Source: TMP-86 sp031394735 (GTDB lineage: Bacteria > Pseudomonadota > Gammaproteobacteria > Steroidobacterales > Steroidobacteraceae). From it: a stretch of 64,000 bases of DNA. The stretch spans positions 62,001 to 126,000 of the forward strand of contig JANMXI010000308.1 of NCBI GenBank assembly GCA_031394735.1, in the 5' to 3' direction. Shown here in pieces: positions 8,989 to 17,045 of the stretch (positions within the stretch are counted from its first letter, which is position 1; each line of letters begins with the position of its first letter). A model generated the notes under the pieces. That model was not told where the DNA came from and ran no database searches. It saw nothing but the letters and a program-made list of their open reading frames with translations. A program made the translations under genes and the position numbers.

Positions 8989-9926
8989 GCGCCGAGGCGC
9001 AAACCTGTGCGTCCGTGTTGATGGTCCGGCCGGCGAACTTTGGCTTCAATGCGCAGACCGCGGGCTCCAACGTGTTTCAAAACGCTGATTCCGCTGCTCT
9101 CGCCTCGTCTTCTTCGGCTGCTGCTGTGCGCGAGTTCGACGCCTTGGCCGGCACGCTGCAGGACGCCGGTGTGCGGGTCATCGTGGGCGCGGATACCGTG
9201 CAGCCGATCAAGCCGGATGCCGTGTTCCCCAACAACTGGGTGAGTTTCCATGCCGATGGCACGGTCGTGCTGTACCCGATGGAGGCGCCGAACCGGCGGT
9301 TGGAGCGACGCGAGGACCTGATTCTCCAAGTGGCGCGGAAGGGCAATTTCCGCATCCTGCGTACCATCGACCTCACGGCGCATGAAGCGCAGCAGAAGTT
9401 TCTCGAAGGCACGGGGAGCCTCGTCCTGGACCGGCCGGGCCGCCTGGCCTACGCCTGCTCCAGTTCCCGAACGCAGCTGGATGCGCTCGCCGATTTTGCG
9501 CAAGTGTTGGACTATCGCGTGGTCAGCTTCGAGGCGCTGGGAAGGGAGGGCTCGCCCGTGTATCACACCAATGTGGTCATGTCGGTGGGCAAGTCGTTCG
9601 CGGTGCTGTGCGCGGAGTCGATACCCTCACCTGAGAGTCGAGCCAGCGTCATGGCCCTGCTGCGCGATACCGGGCACGAACTGGTCGACATCTCGATGGC
9701 CCAGATGCAATGCTTCGCCGGCAACCTGCTGGAGTTGGATTCGCGCAAGGGGCCGGTGATCGCAATCTCGGCGCTCGCCTGGGAGCACCTGGACGCCGCG
9801 CAGCGGCGTGTACTGGAAGCACACGGCAGCATCGTCGCGGCGCGGATTCCCACCATCGAACGGATCGGTGGCGGCAGCGTGCGCTGCATGCTGGCCGAGA
9901 TCCATTTGCCGCGGGCGCACGCTTGA
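8985..9926 (+). CDS. ctlX: Arginine deiminase-related hydrolase, CtlX (citrulline utilization) type
   Basis: Amidinotransferase-fold hydrolase of 313 aa. The N-terminal VLMVRPANFGFNAQTAGSN signature is that of the CtlX family, related to arginine deiminase and dimethylarginine hydrolases. The likely catalytic Cys is in GGGSVRCMLAEI near the C-terminus, with a His in VYHTNVVMSVG and acidic substrate contacts earlier. The start is ATG 8985, overlapping the anti-sigma stop; an upstream in-frame extension lies inside the anti-sigma gene and is rejected. Expected role is cleavage of citrulline or a related ureido/guanidino compound. Its place inside an ECF/anti-sigma operon is unusual. Confidence 0.82.
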   Translation: MSAEAQTCASVLMVRPANFGFNAQTAGSNVFQNADSAALASSSSAAAVREFDALAGTLQDAGVRVIVGADTVQPIKPDAVFPNNWVSFHADGTVVLYPMEAPNRRLERREDLILQVARKGNFRILRTIDLTAHEAQQKFLEGTGSLVLDRPGRLAYACSSSRTQLDALADFAQVLDYRVVSFEALGREGSPVYHTNVVMSVGKSFAVLCAESIPSPESRASVMALLRDTGHELVDISMAQMQCFAGNLLELDSRKGPVIAISALAWEHLDAAQRRVLEAHGSIVAARIPTIERIGGGSVRCMLAEIHLPRAHA

Positions 9927-9948
9927 AAATGGCATAAACTTCGCGCAC

Positions 9949-10593
9949 ATGTTGGAACTGGGCATCAAGACGCTGCTGGCGTATTTCGTCGGCGCCATCA
10001 TTGGCAGCCTCGTCATCGGGCGCTTGCGCAAGGTGGACATTCGCACCATGGGCAGTGGCAATGCGGGCGGCACCAATGCGCTGCGCACGCAGGGCAAGGC
10101 TTTTGGCATCGTGGTGTTGCTGATCGACATCCTCAAAGGCGTGATCGCCGTGGCCGTTCTGCCACCGTTGGATATTCTCGGCGTCGGCATCGACCCGCAT
10201 GTCGGGCGTGAATGGCTGCAAATGTGTTGCGCAGGCGCCGTGATCGTCGGTCACGTATATCCCTTGTGGTTCGACTTCCGCGGCGGCAAGGGCGTGGCGA
10301 CGGTGCTGGGCGTGGTGACCACGCTGCACCCCTGGGCCTTGATCCCGCTGCTGTGCGCCTGGGTCCTGGTGCTCGTGCTCACGGGCTTCGTCGGCCTCGC
10401 CAGCATGGTGGCGGGACTGGTGCTCATTCTCAGCGTCTGGATTCGCACCCCTGACGATCTGCCCTTCCTGTTGTTCAGCATTCTCACCGCCACGTTCATC
10501 CTCTACACGCATCGTGGCAACCTGCAGCGTATGCTGGCGGGAACTGAAAATCGCGCGCGCAAGGTGTGGTTGCTGCGGCCACGCTCACCATGA
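9949..10593 (+). CDS. plsY: Glycerol-3-phosphate acyltransferase PlsY
   Basis: Integral membrane acyltransferase of 214 aa using acyl-phosphate to make lysophosphatidic acid, the first step of phospholipid synthesis. All three conserved cytoplasmic motifs are visible: GSGNAGGTNALR, FRGGKGVAT and HRGNLQRMLAGTENR. Several hydrophobic helices separate them. The start is ATG 9949, chosen because the protein begins directly with the first membrane helix. It lies 22 nt after ctlX and overlaps birA by ATGA. Confidence 0.95.
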   Translation: MLELGIKTLLAYFVGAIIGSLVIGRLRKVDIRTMGSGNAGGTNALRTQGKAFGIVVLLIDILKGVIAVAVLPPLDILGVGIDPHVGREWLQMCCAGAVIVGHVYPLWFDFRGGKGVATVLGVVTTLHPWALIPLLCAWVLVLVLTGFVGLASMVAGLVLILSVWIRTPDDLPFLLFSILTATFILYTHRGNLQRMLAGTENRARKVWLLRPRSP

Positions 10594-11579
10594 GCGCGCG
10601 CGACTTGCTGCAATTGCTGGCCGATGGCGGCGTACATTCCGGCGAACGCCTGGCCGCGCATCTGCAGGTGAGCCGCACGGCGGTGTGGAAGTGCATCGAG
10701 CGGCTGCGCGGTCACGGCATCGGCGTGCAGGCGCAGGCGCGGGAAGGCTATAGCCTCATCGCACCGGTTGAATTGCTCGATGCCAGTCGCATCGAGGAAC
10801 AGATCAGCGTCGGACACACCGGGCTGCTGGCGCAGTTGCAGGTGCATTTCGAAGTCGACTCCACCAACACGCTGCTGCTCGAAGGCGCCCATCCACCGCC
10901 GGGAACCGCCTTTGCCTGTCTCACCGAGTTGCAGACTCAAGGTCGCGGGCGGCGGGGGCGGCAATGGTTCAGTTCTTTTGGTGAAGGATTGGCCCTGTCA
11001 TTGAGCTGGAGTTTTGCAGATACGCCGAAAGATTTGTCAGCGCTGAGTCTGGCGGTGGGTGTGGCGGTGGCACGCGCGGCAACGCGGCTCGGTGCGCAGC
11101 ACATTAGTCTGAAGTGGCCGAACGATCTCTGGTTTCACGATCGCAAGCTCGGCGGCATCTTGATCGAAATGAGGTCGGAGGCCGGCGGGCCTGCGTTCGT
11201 CGTCATCGGCGTGGGCTTGAATGTGCATCCGACTGCAGCCACATTGGATATCCTGCAACGCGGTGGCGTCGCGGCCGCGGGTCTGGCACAGGCCTGCCCG
11301 GCGAAACTTTCGCGCAATGCGTTGGCCGGCGCAGTGATTGACGAAATGCTGGCTGTCCTGCAGCAGTTTGCGAGCGACGGCTTTGCGCCGTTCCGTGAGG
11401 AATGGTCAGCGCTGGATGCCTTGCGCAACCGGCCCGTGCGGGTGCTGCTCGGAACCGACGATTGTTCCGGCACGGCCGCCGGCATCGACGTCGACGGCGG
11501 CCTGCTGCTCGACAGTGGCGGACAGGTGCGCAAATTTGTTTCCGGTGAAGCCTCGTTGCGACTGCAGGCGGACGTATGA
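10590..11579 (+). CDS. birA: Biotin--[acetyl-CoA-carboxylase] ligase / biotin operon repressor BirA
   Basis: Protein of 329 aa. The N-terminal winged helix (about 1-60, VSRTAVWKCIERLRG) is followed by the ligase domain with the ATP/biotin loop GRGRRGRQWFS, the catalytic KWPNDL motif and KLGGILIE, and a small C-terminal beta domain. It biotinylates the acetyl-CoA carboxylase carrier protein and, given the helix-turn-helix, probably also represses biotin genes. The start at 10590 overlaps plsY (ATGA) and the end overlaps the SPOR-protein gene (ATGA). The type III pantothenate kinase gene coaX, often found next to birA, is absent here. Confidence 0.94.
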   Translation: MSARDLLQLLADGGVHSGERLAAHLQVSRTAVWKCIERLRGHGIGVQAQAREGYSLIAPVELLDASRIEEQISVGHTGLLAQLQVHFEVDSTNTLLLEGAHPPPGTAFACLTELQTQGRGRRGRQWFSSFGEGLALSLSWSFADTPKDLSALSLAVGVAVARAATRLGAQHISLKWPNDLWFHDRKLGGILIEMRSEAGGPAFVVIGVGLNVHPTAATLDILQRGGVAAAGLAQACPAKLSRNALAGAVIDEMLAVLQQFASDGFAPFREEWSALDALRNRPVRVLLGTDDCSGTAAGIDVDGGLLLDSGGQVRKFVSGEASLRLQADV

Positions 11580-12325
11580 CTTTGCTCAAGGCCTGTGTCC
11601 TGGCGCTGGTGCTGGGCAATATCGGGTTCTTTCTGTGGACGCGCGAAATATCCGAACCGCCGGTGGCGCCGGCTCGCGCTGCGGAGTCCAGCATCAAACT
11701 GGCCTCCGAGGTACCGCAGCGTGCCCATGGCGCGTCGGCCGAAGTGCTGAATCAGGGCAGCGCCGAGGGCGTGAACGGTCGCGGGGTCCCCGCCGCCGGC
11801 GTCGCGCAAAGCGATGATCAGAGCGCTTCCCTGCTGACCAACGTGAAGCGCTGCATCAGCATCGGGCCGTTTCGCGATGTCGCGGAGGCAACGCGCTCTG
11901 CCACATCGTTGCGGGCGCGCGGCTACGGTCCGCGGCAGCGGGTGGCGGAGGGCGAGGTGTGGGCGGGCGTATGGGTGTACATCCCGAGACCGCAAAGCCG
12001 CGAAGGGGTGGATCTGCTGCTGACCGCGCTGAAGAAGGCCGGCGTCGAGGATGCGCTGGAAATGCCGGGTCCGGACGAATCGCCGGTCATTTCGTTGGGC
12101 CTGTTCAGCGAACCGAAGCGCGCGCAGACCCGCGTGGCCCTGGCGCAGAGTATCGGCATGCAGCCGATCGTGTCCGACCGCAAGCGCGCCGGCAATGTCT
12201 TCTGGGTCGACATCGATCTGAAATCCACCGAAGGCCTGTTGAACCCCGCCGATCTGCAAGGCGAAATCGCACCGGAGGCGAACCGCATCGTTCGCCTGGA
12301 AATCAAGGGCTGTCCCGGACCCTGA
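11576..12325 (+). CDS. SPOR-like repeat membrane protein
   Basis: Membrane-anchored protein of 249 aa. One N-terminal helix (about 4-22, LKACVLALVLGNIGFFLW) is followed by a low-complexity linker rich in Ala, Gly and Ser and then a C-terminal domain. That domain has the SPOR-like pattern: CISIGPFRDVAEA, a repeat of SLGLFSEPKRAQ form, and VFWVDIDL. SPOR domains bind peptidoglycan lacking stem peptides, usually at division septa. Such genes commonly follow birA-coaX in gammaproteobacteria; here it overlaps birA directly (ATGA). The SPOR assignment rests on motif spacing, so the function is tentative. Confidence 0.72.
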   Translation: MTLLKACVLALVLGNIGFFLWTREISEPPVAPARAAESSIKLASEVPQRAHGASAEVLNQGSAEGVNGRGVPAAGVAQSDDQSASLLTNVKRCISIGPFRDVAEATRSATSLRARGYGPRQRVAEGEVWAGVWVYIPRPQSREGVDLLLTALKKAGVEDALEMPGPDESPVISLGLFSEPKRAQTRVALAQSIGMQPIVSDRKRAGNVFWVDIDLKSTEGLLNPADLQGEIAPEANRIVRLEIKGCPGP

Positions 12326-12345
12326 CCACGGACTGAACCGCGAAG

Positions 12346-13092
12346 TTAGTCGACCACGACCCCATCAGTGCGCATCTTCTTGCGGTCCGATCCCGGACCC
12401 TGCAGTCGCGACAGGTAATCCGCCACGGCGGCAATGTCGCCGTCCTCCAGGCTTTTGAAGAAGCGCATCAGATTCTCATCGACATTGTGTCGACGGCCGG
12501 CGGCCAGACCGTGAATCTGTGCGACGAGATACGCGTAGTGCTGCGAACGCAATGAGGGTACGAAGCCGTCGGCGTCACCGCGCGCATCGTGCGAATGACA
12601 GGTGGCGCACTGCTCATGAAAAATGGCCTCACCGAGGCTTAAGTGTTTGCCATCGCCGTTCTGCGCGGCACCGATGAGCGGCGCATTGTTCAGATACGCC
12701 GCGATATCGACCCAGGACTGCGGCTTTTGCAAGACTTGCTGGGAGACGACCTTGTGCATGGCGCTGCTGTCACGTTCGGCGCCAGCGAAGTTCGCCAGTT
12801 GCCGGACCAGATAGGCGAAGCGCTGGCCCGCAAGCGCCGGAATGCTGCGCGATGCGTTGCCGAGTGCCTGCGCACCGTGACATTGCGTGCAATATTTCGC
12901 GTAAACAGCGGCGCCGCGCTTGGGGTGTGCATCCAGCGACATCGCCGCCTGTGTCGCCTGATCGACAGACTCCTCCGATGCGCGCGTTGTGGGCGCCCAC
13001 GCCGCGCACACAGCGAGGCTGACAAGCATTGCGCCGGGAAGACAGTTGCGGATCGAAGCCATGATGTCCGGGACCTTGTGCGATGAAGACAT
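12346..13092 (-). CDS. Diheme cytochrome c, c4-like
   Basis: Exported protein of 248 aa with a signal peptide (hydrophobic stretch ending near TTRAS) and two cytochrome c domains, with heme motifs CTQCH and CATCH. Distal Met candidates lie in the SAMHKVV and NLMRFFK regions. The two-domain arrangement resembles cytochrome c4, which passes electrons from bc1 to terminal oxidases such as the cbb3 enzyme encoded downstream in the window. ATG 13092 overlaps the stop of the upstream hybrid kinase (ATGA); an alternative start at 13062 would place the signal peptide at the very N-terminus. Confidence 0.86.
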   Translation of the reverse strand: MSSSHKVPDIMASIRNCLPGAMLVSLAVCAAWAPTTRASEESVDQATQAAMSLDAHPKRGAAVYAKYCTQCHGAQALGNASRSIPALAGQRFAYLVRQLANFAGAERDSSAMHKVVSQQVLQKPQSWVDIAAYLNNAPLIGAAQNGDGKHLSLGEAIFHEQCATCHSHDARGDADGFVPSLRSQHYAYLVAQIHGLAAGRRHNVDENLMRFFKSLEDGDIAAVADYLSRLQGPGSDRKKMRTDGVVVD

Positions 13093-14618
13093 CAATTTTC
13101 GCCCAGTTCCGCGATTGCCGCCAGCAATGCTTTGGTGTCGACAGGCTTGCTCATGAAGCGACACCGCGGAATATCGGATTTCACCACGCGCAGGATGGAT
13201 TGCAGATCGCCGCTGAGCAGAACGGCCGGCACCTGTCGCCCGTGTCGTTCTCGTAGTTGCCGTAAGACGTCGAGACCGGTCAAGGAGCCATCCAGGTGAT
13301 AGTCGGTGATCAGCACATCGCCGGGCTGCATGGCGGCCAGCATGCCTTCGGCGTCGGCGACCGATCCCGCGCTCTGTATTTCATAACCTTCCAATGAGAG
13401 AAACAATTCGGTCGCGACGCGCACCGAGTCGTTGTCCTCCAACAACACCAGCCGCGATCGCGGTTGCTGTCCGGTACTGTTGTCGCCGATGCTTGCCGCA
13501 AGTGCGGGTCTGCCGATGTCGGGCGCGACTTGCCGTCGCGGAATGTGCACGCGCACGCGCGTGCCCTCGCCGAGGCGCGAGGATACGGCGACCGAATAGC
13601 CCAGCAGTCGCGACGCCTCGCGCACGATGGCGAGCCCCAGCCCGACGCCGAGGCGTTTGGTGCCATCGGTGTCCACCTGGTAATACTCATCGAAGATGCG
13701 GTCGAGCTTATCGGCCGGAATACCGATGCCGGTGTCTTCCACCTTGAGCGCTGCGGCGTCCGCGTCCATGCTCAGTGTGACTCTTACCCCGCCTTGGGTC
13801 GTGTACTTGATGGCATTGCCGATGAGGTTCTGCAACAGTTGCGTGAACAGCATGCGATCGGTGCCCAGCACGAAGGGCGCGGCGCCGAATTCCAGTGTCA
13901 GTCCCTTGGACTCGGCGGAAGCAGAGAATTCTTGCGCGAGATCCTCGAACACGTCGGCCACGCTGACCTGTGCGATCCTCGGCTCGATGGCGCCGGATTC
14001 CATGCGGTTGATGTCGAGCAAGGTGTTGAGCATTCGCGTCGCGCTGTCGATGGCCTGCTCCTGCCGATGCAACAGGTCGTTCACTTCCGGGGATTGCTGC
14101 GTGATTTTTTGCAGCGAGGCGTTGAGCAGGCGGATGGTCTGCAAGGGCTGACGAAGGTCATGGCTGGCCGTGGCCAGGAAACGGGATTTGGCGCGGTTGG
14201 CCCGGTCGGCTTCTTCGCGTGCGGCGACCAGCGCGTCGCTGATTGCCCGCCGCTCGGTCATGTCGCGAATGGCTGCAGCGACGAAGGTGCTGTCACCGGC
14301 GCGGAACGCGGCCAGGCGGATCCCGGCCGGGAACTCGCTGCCGTCGGCACGTCGCGCGAACAAGTCGTTGAGCCGCGCCCCCATTTCGCGATTGGTCGGG
14401 TCGCGGGCATAGACGGCCATATGGGCGCCGTGGCGGATGCGGAAGCGCTCCGGAACCAGGATTTCCATTTTCTGCCCGGTCAGATTGCCTGGGCGGTAGC
14501 CGAACAGCGCGGTGACCGTTTCGTTGGCGAATTGAATGACGCCTCTCGAATCCACCACAATGAGGGCGTCCGGAGAAAATTGCAGCAGATGCTGCGAAAT
14601 CGCGGCGAGGTCATTCAT
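13092..14618 (-). CDS. PAS-domain hybrid histidine kinase with C-terminal receiver
   Basis: Protein of 508 aa, apparently cytosolic (no membrane segment). The order is PAS domain (about 5-125; FSPDALIVVDSRGVIQFAN, AAIRDMTERRA), HisKA with phospho-His in TASHDLRQPLQ, HATPase with NLIGNAIKYT, VEDTGIGIP and GVGLGLAIV, then a receiver domain (about 385-505) with phospho-acceptor Asp in VLITDYHLDG and Lys in FMSKPV. The gene divergent from it is a second soluble kinase with a FixJ-like partner. The output target is unknown. Confidence 0.88.
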   Translation of the reverse strand: MNDLAAISQHLLQFSPDALIVVDSRGVIQFANETVTALFGYRPGNLTGQKMEILVPERFRIRHGAHMAVYARDPTNREMGARLNDLFARRADGSEFPAGIRLAAFRAGDSTFVAAAIRDMTERRAISDALVAAREEADRANRAKSRFLATASHDLRQPLQTIRLLNASLQKITQQSPEVNDLLHRQEQAIDSATRMLNTLLDINRMESGAIEPRIAQVSVADVFEDLAQEFSASAESKGLTLEFGAAPFVLGTDRMLFTQLLQNLIGNAIKYTTQGGVRVTLSMDADAAALKVEDTGIGIPADKLDRIFDEYYQVDTDGTKRLGVGLGLAIVREASRLLGYSVAVSSRLGEGTRVRVHIPRRQVAPDIGRPALAASIGDNSTGQQPRSRLVLLEDNDSVRVATELFLSLEGYEIQSAGSVADAEGMLAAMQPGDVLITDYHLDGSLTGLDVLRQLRERHGRQVPAVLLSGDLQSILRVVKSDIPRCRFMSKPVDTKALLAAIAELGEN

Positions 14619-14766
14619 GATCGGTGGGTGAGATCAGACTATCACGATTCGCCTGCCGCTAAGGGACAGGCGCAGCCGCATGCGGGAAATTCGCAGCTGT
14701 AGGGAGCGCGACTTTCTGGCAGGCTGACGCGGCGTTGCGGGATTCTGAAAGCTGAACAGGTGGACA
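14619..14766. promoter_or_regulatory. Divergent control region between two histidine kinase genes
   Basis: A 148-bp region between the start of the PAS hybrid kinase (14618, minus) and the TTG start of the next kinase (14767, plus). It holds a 6-bp inverted repeat CGCCTG-N11-CAGGCG at 14650-14672. No clear sigma-70 promoter or known operator was recognised. Confidence 0.3.
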
Positions 14767-15525
14767 TTGAGCCAAAGCATGCCCGACTCCGTCGGCACCG
14801 ACGTCATTTTCAAGCGGTTAATGGAAATCGCGCGGATTTCTGCGCTCGAGGAACTCGCCAGCGGCATTGCGCATGAGCTCAATCAGCCGCTGGGCGCCAT
14901 CGCGACCTTTTCGCAGGCCGGCGAACGCATGCTCGACCGCGACGAGCCGCTGGTGGTTCGTGCCGTGGAGGTTTTCCGGCAGATCAATCACGAAGCGCTG
15001 TCCGCCGGCGAGGGCATTCACCGGATTCGACGCATGTTCGATCCGGGCGAATCCTCGCGCATGCGCTGCCAGATGGGCGAGGTGGTGACCGAACTGCAGC
15101 CGGTTCTGCAGATGCTGGCCTCGAGACATCGCGGTCAGTTGCAATTGCATGCTGACTCGCCGCTGCCGCCGCTGCTCCTGGATCGCCTGCGGATTCAGCA
15201 TGTGCTGTTTGCGCTGGTACAAAATGCCTGTGATGCCGGTGAACAGAGTGCAGGTGCGCCGCAGGTGCGCATCGATGTGGCCGGCGACCGCTATGCCGTG
15301 CAGACCAGCGTCACCGACTCGGGTGCGGGCGTGGCTCCCGAGCATCAAAGCCAGGTGTTCCGGCCCTTCTTCACCACCAAGCGCGGTGGCACGGGACTGG
15401 GCCTTGCTTCCTGCCGGGCGATTGTGGAGGCTCACGAGGGTACAATCGGCTTCGAGAATCTTCCCGCCGGAGGCAGCCGATTTTGGTTTCGATTGCCGGC
15501 CGCCGCCATGGAATCGGAGCGTTGA
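14767..15525 (+). CDS. Soluble sensor histidine kinase (FixL-like kinase core)
   Basis: Kinase of 252 aa consisting of little more than a transmitter. The HisKA-type box SGIAHELNQPLGAI (phospho-His in AHELNQP, the FixL/NtrB style) lies at about 35-48, followed by the HATPase with ALVQNACDAGE, TDSGAGVAP and GTGLGLASC. No PAS, membrane or other sensor domain is visible, so sensing must occur through a partner or the short N-terminus. TTG 14767 has an AGGTGG element upstream; ATG 14779 is an alternative. Its stop overlaps the start of the FixJ-like regulator by one base, so they form a pair. Confidence 0.83.
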   Translation: MSQSMPDSVGTDVIFKRLMEIARISALEELASGIAHELNQPLGAIATFSQAGERMLDRDEPLVVRAVEVFRQINHEALSAGEGIHRIRRMFDPGESSRMRCQMGEVVTELQPVLQMLASRHRGQLQLHADSPLPPLLLDRLRIQHVLFALVQNACDAGEQSAGAPQVRIDVAGDRYAVQTSVTDSGAGVAPEHQSQVFRPFFTTKRGGTGLGLASCRAIVEAHEGTIGFENLPAGGSRFWFRLPAAAMESER

Positions 15526-16160
15526 TGGCCACCCCAAAAGATCCGCCGCGAACCGGACCCACGGTCTTTGTCGTCGATGATGATGACGGAATGCGCGCTG
15601 CTCTCAGCACACTTCTGAGCACCGTCGGCTACACCACCGCCGTGTTTTCCAGTGCACAGGATTTCTTGCAGCGCTACAAGCCGGACGAACCCGGCGCTCT
15701 GGTGCTGGACATCCGCATGCCGGAAATGAGTGGTCTGGAATTGCAGCAGCATCTGAATCGCACCGGCTCCATGCTGCCGGTCATTTTCATCACCGGCCAT
15801 GGCGATGTGCCGATGGCGGTGCAGGCGATGAAGGAAGGCGCCTTTGAGTTCATCCAAAAGCCTTTCCGCGATCAAGATCTGCTCGATCGCATCAACCACG
15901 CGTTGCAGCTCGACGCGGAGAATCGCAAAACCGTGGCGCGTCGCGCCGAAGTGCAGCGCCGGCTGGATTCGTTGACACCGCGCGAACGGCAGGTGATGGA
16001 CATGGTCGTGGACGGCGGCGCCAACAAGGTGATCGCCATCGACCTGGGGCTTAGTGAGCGTACCGTGGAGATTCACCGCGCCAAGGTTATGGAAAAGATG
16101 GCGGCGCGCTCGGTAGCACATCTGGTGAAGATGCATCTGACGCTGAACGATCAGCGCTGA
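15525..16160 (+). CDS. FixJ/TtrR-family response regulator
   Basis: Response regulator of 211 aa. The receiver domain has acidic DDDD after VFVV, phospho-acceptor Asp in LVLDIRMPEMSG and Lys in FIQKPF. A LuxR-type helix-turn-helix follows (about 140-200, LTPRERQVMDMVVDGGANKVIA). ATG 15525 is chosen because it overlaps the kinase stop (TGATG) and leaves a standard-length N-terminus. Regulators of this class commonly control microaerobic respiration. It is transcribed toward the cbb3 operon, so a link to oxidase expression is plausible but unproven. Confidence 0.88.
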   Translation: MATPKDPPRTGPTVFVVDDDDGMRAALSTLLSTVGYTTAVFSSAQDFLQRYKPDEPGALVLDIRMPEMSGLELQQHLNRTGSMLPVIFITGHGDVPMAVQAMKEGAFEFIQKPFRDQDLLDRINHALQLDAENRKTVARRAEVQRRLDSLTPRERQVMDMVVDGGANKVIAIDLGLSERTVEIHRAKVMEKMAARSVAHLVKMHLTLNDQR

Positions 16161-16176
16161 AACCGCGGTTACCCGT

Positions 16177-16884
16177 TCAATGGTGAGCGTGCTGCAGCGG
16201 TGCGATCACCGTCAGCACGCCGAAGGCCAGCAGCAGGGCGCCGGCGACCGTGTGGAATCCGCGCGCCGCGCTAAACCGCCAGACTTGCGCGCTCAGCAGG
16301 CTGCCGCCCAACATGGCGGGCCAGGTCCCAACGCCGAACAGCACCATCGTCGCCGCGCCCTGCAAAGCGCTGCCGGACAGCGCTGCGAACAGCAGCATCG
16401 AATACACCATGCCGCAGGGCAGCCAGCCCCACAGCGCGCCTAGCAACAGCGAACCGCCCAGATGATTCTGCTCGATTGAGCGGGCCAGCGGCGACAGCCG
16501 CATCCAGAGCTTCGCGCCGACTCGCTCCAGGCCGCCGAACAGCCGCCAGCCAACCAGAACCCGCAGCGAGATTGCGATCAGCAGCAGCCCCGCCACCACC
16601 CGCAAACCCCGGGTCAGACTCGACAAGTCCAGGAGGGTAGCGAGCAGTTCGCCGAAGCTGCCGCAAAGCGCGCCGGCGAGGGCGTAGCTGCCGACCCTGC
16701 CGATTTGGTAGGAGATATTGTGCAGGAAGGTGCGCGCCGGACTTGCGCCGAGCTTGCGCGCGCGCATCCCCAACGCGCCCGAGAGCCCGCCGCACATGGC
16801 CAGGCAATGCACGCTGCCGGCGACGCCGGCAGCGAATGCAGCGGCAAGACCTAAGGGTGCTGCGGCCGCCATGGAATGAATCAT
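16177..16884 (-). CDS. TauE/SafE-like (UreH/CcdA-like) membrane protein of the cbb3 assembly operon
   Basis: Polytopic membrane protein of 235 aa with about six helices. Two cysteine motifs sit in membrane segments: HCLAMCGG near the N-terminus and WLPCGMVYS in the second half, a duplicated arrangement like CcdA/DsbD membrane domains. Genes of this type are regularly found after ccoS in cbb3 operons and are thought to help copper delivery or oxidase maturation. ATG overlaps the ccoS stop (TCAT on the plus strand), so it is the last gene of the operon. The transported species is not known. Confidence 0.8.
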   Translation of the reverse strand: MIHSMAAAAPLGLAAAFAAGVAGSVHCLAMCGGLSGALGMRARKLGASPARTFLHNISYQIGRVGSYALAGALCGSFGELLATLLDLSSLTRGLRVVAGLLLIAISLRVLVGWRLFGGLERVGAKLWMRLSPLARSIEQNHLGGSLLLGALWGWLPCGMVYSMLLFAALSGSALQGAATMVLFGVGTWPAMLGGSLLSAQVWRFSAARGFHTVAGALLLAFGVLTVIAPLQHAHH

Positions 16885-17045
16885 ACGTCGGATTTCCGCG
16901 TGTCCGTGTCGTCGTCACTGAGAATGTCCCAGGCCGGCGTATCGAGTTCATCGAATTGTCCGGACCCCACGGCCCAGAAAAAGCCCCAGGCGGAGATGCC
17001 CACTAGCAGCAGGGTCACCGGAATCAACACCAGAATGATATTCAC
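16881..17045 (-). CDS. ccoS: Cytochrome oxidase maturation protein CcoS
   Basis: Small protein of 54 aa starting at GTG 17045. It begins MNIILVLIPVTLLLVGI, a single membrane helix, then AWGFFWAVGSGQFDELDTP, the characteristic CcoS motif, and an acidic tail. CcoS is needed for cofactor insertion into cbb3 oxidase. The GTG overlaps the ccoI stop (GTGA) and its own stop overlaps the next gene, so it is fully embedded in the operon. Confidence 0.92.
   Translation of the reverse strand: MNIILVLIPVTLLLVGISAWGFFWAVGSGQFDELDTPAWDILSDDDTDTRKSDV

Noticed and set aside
13464..14702. 412-aa plus-strand open frame opposite the hybrid kinase
   Set aside because: Shadow of the kinase gene with His/Arg/Gln-rich composition and no domain.
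16161..16170. Palindrome AACCGCGGTT at the convergent end of the FixJ-like gene as a terminator
   Set aside because: No loop and no T-run; too short to support a terminator call.
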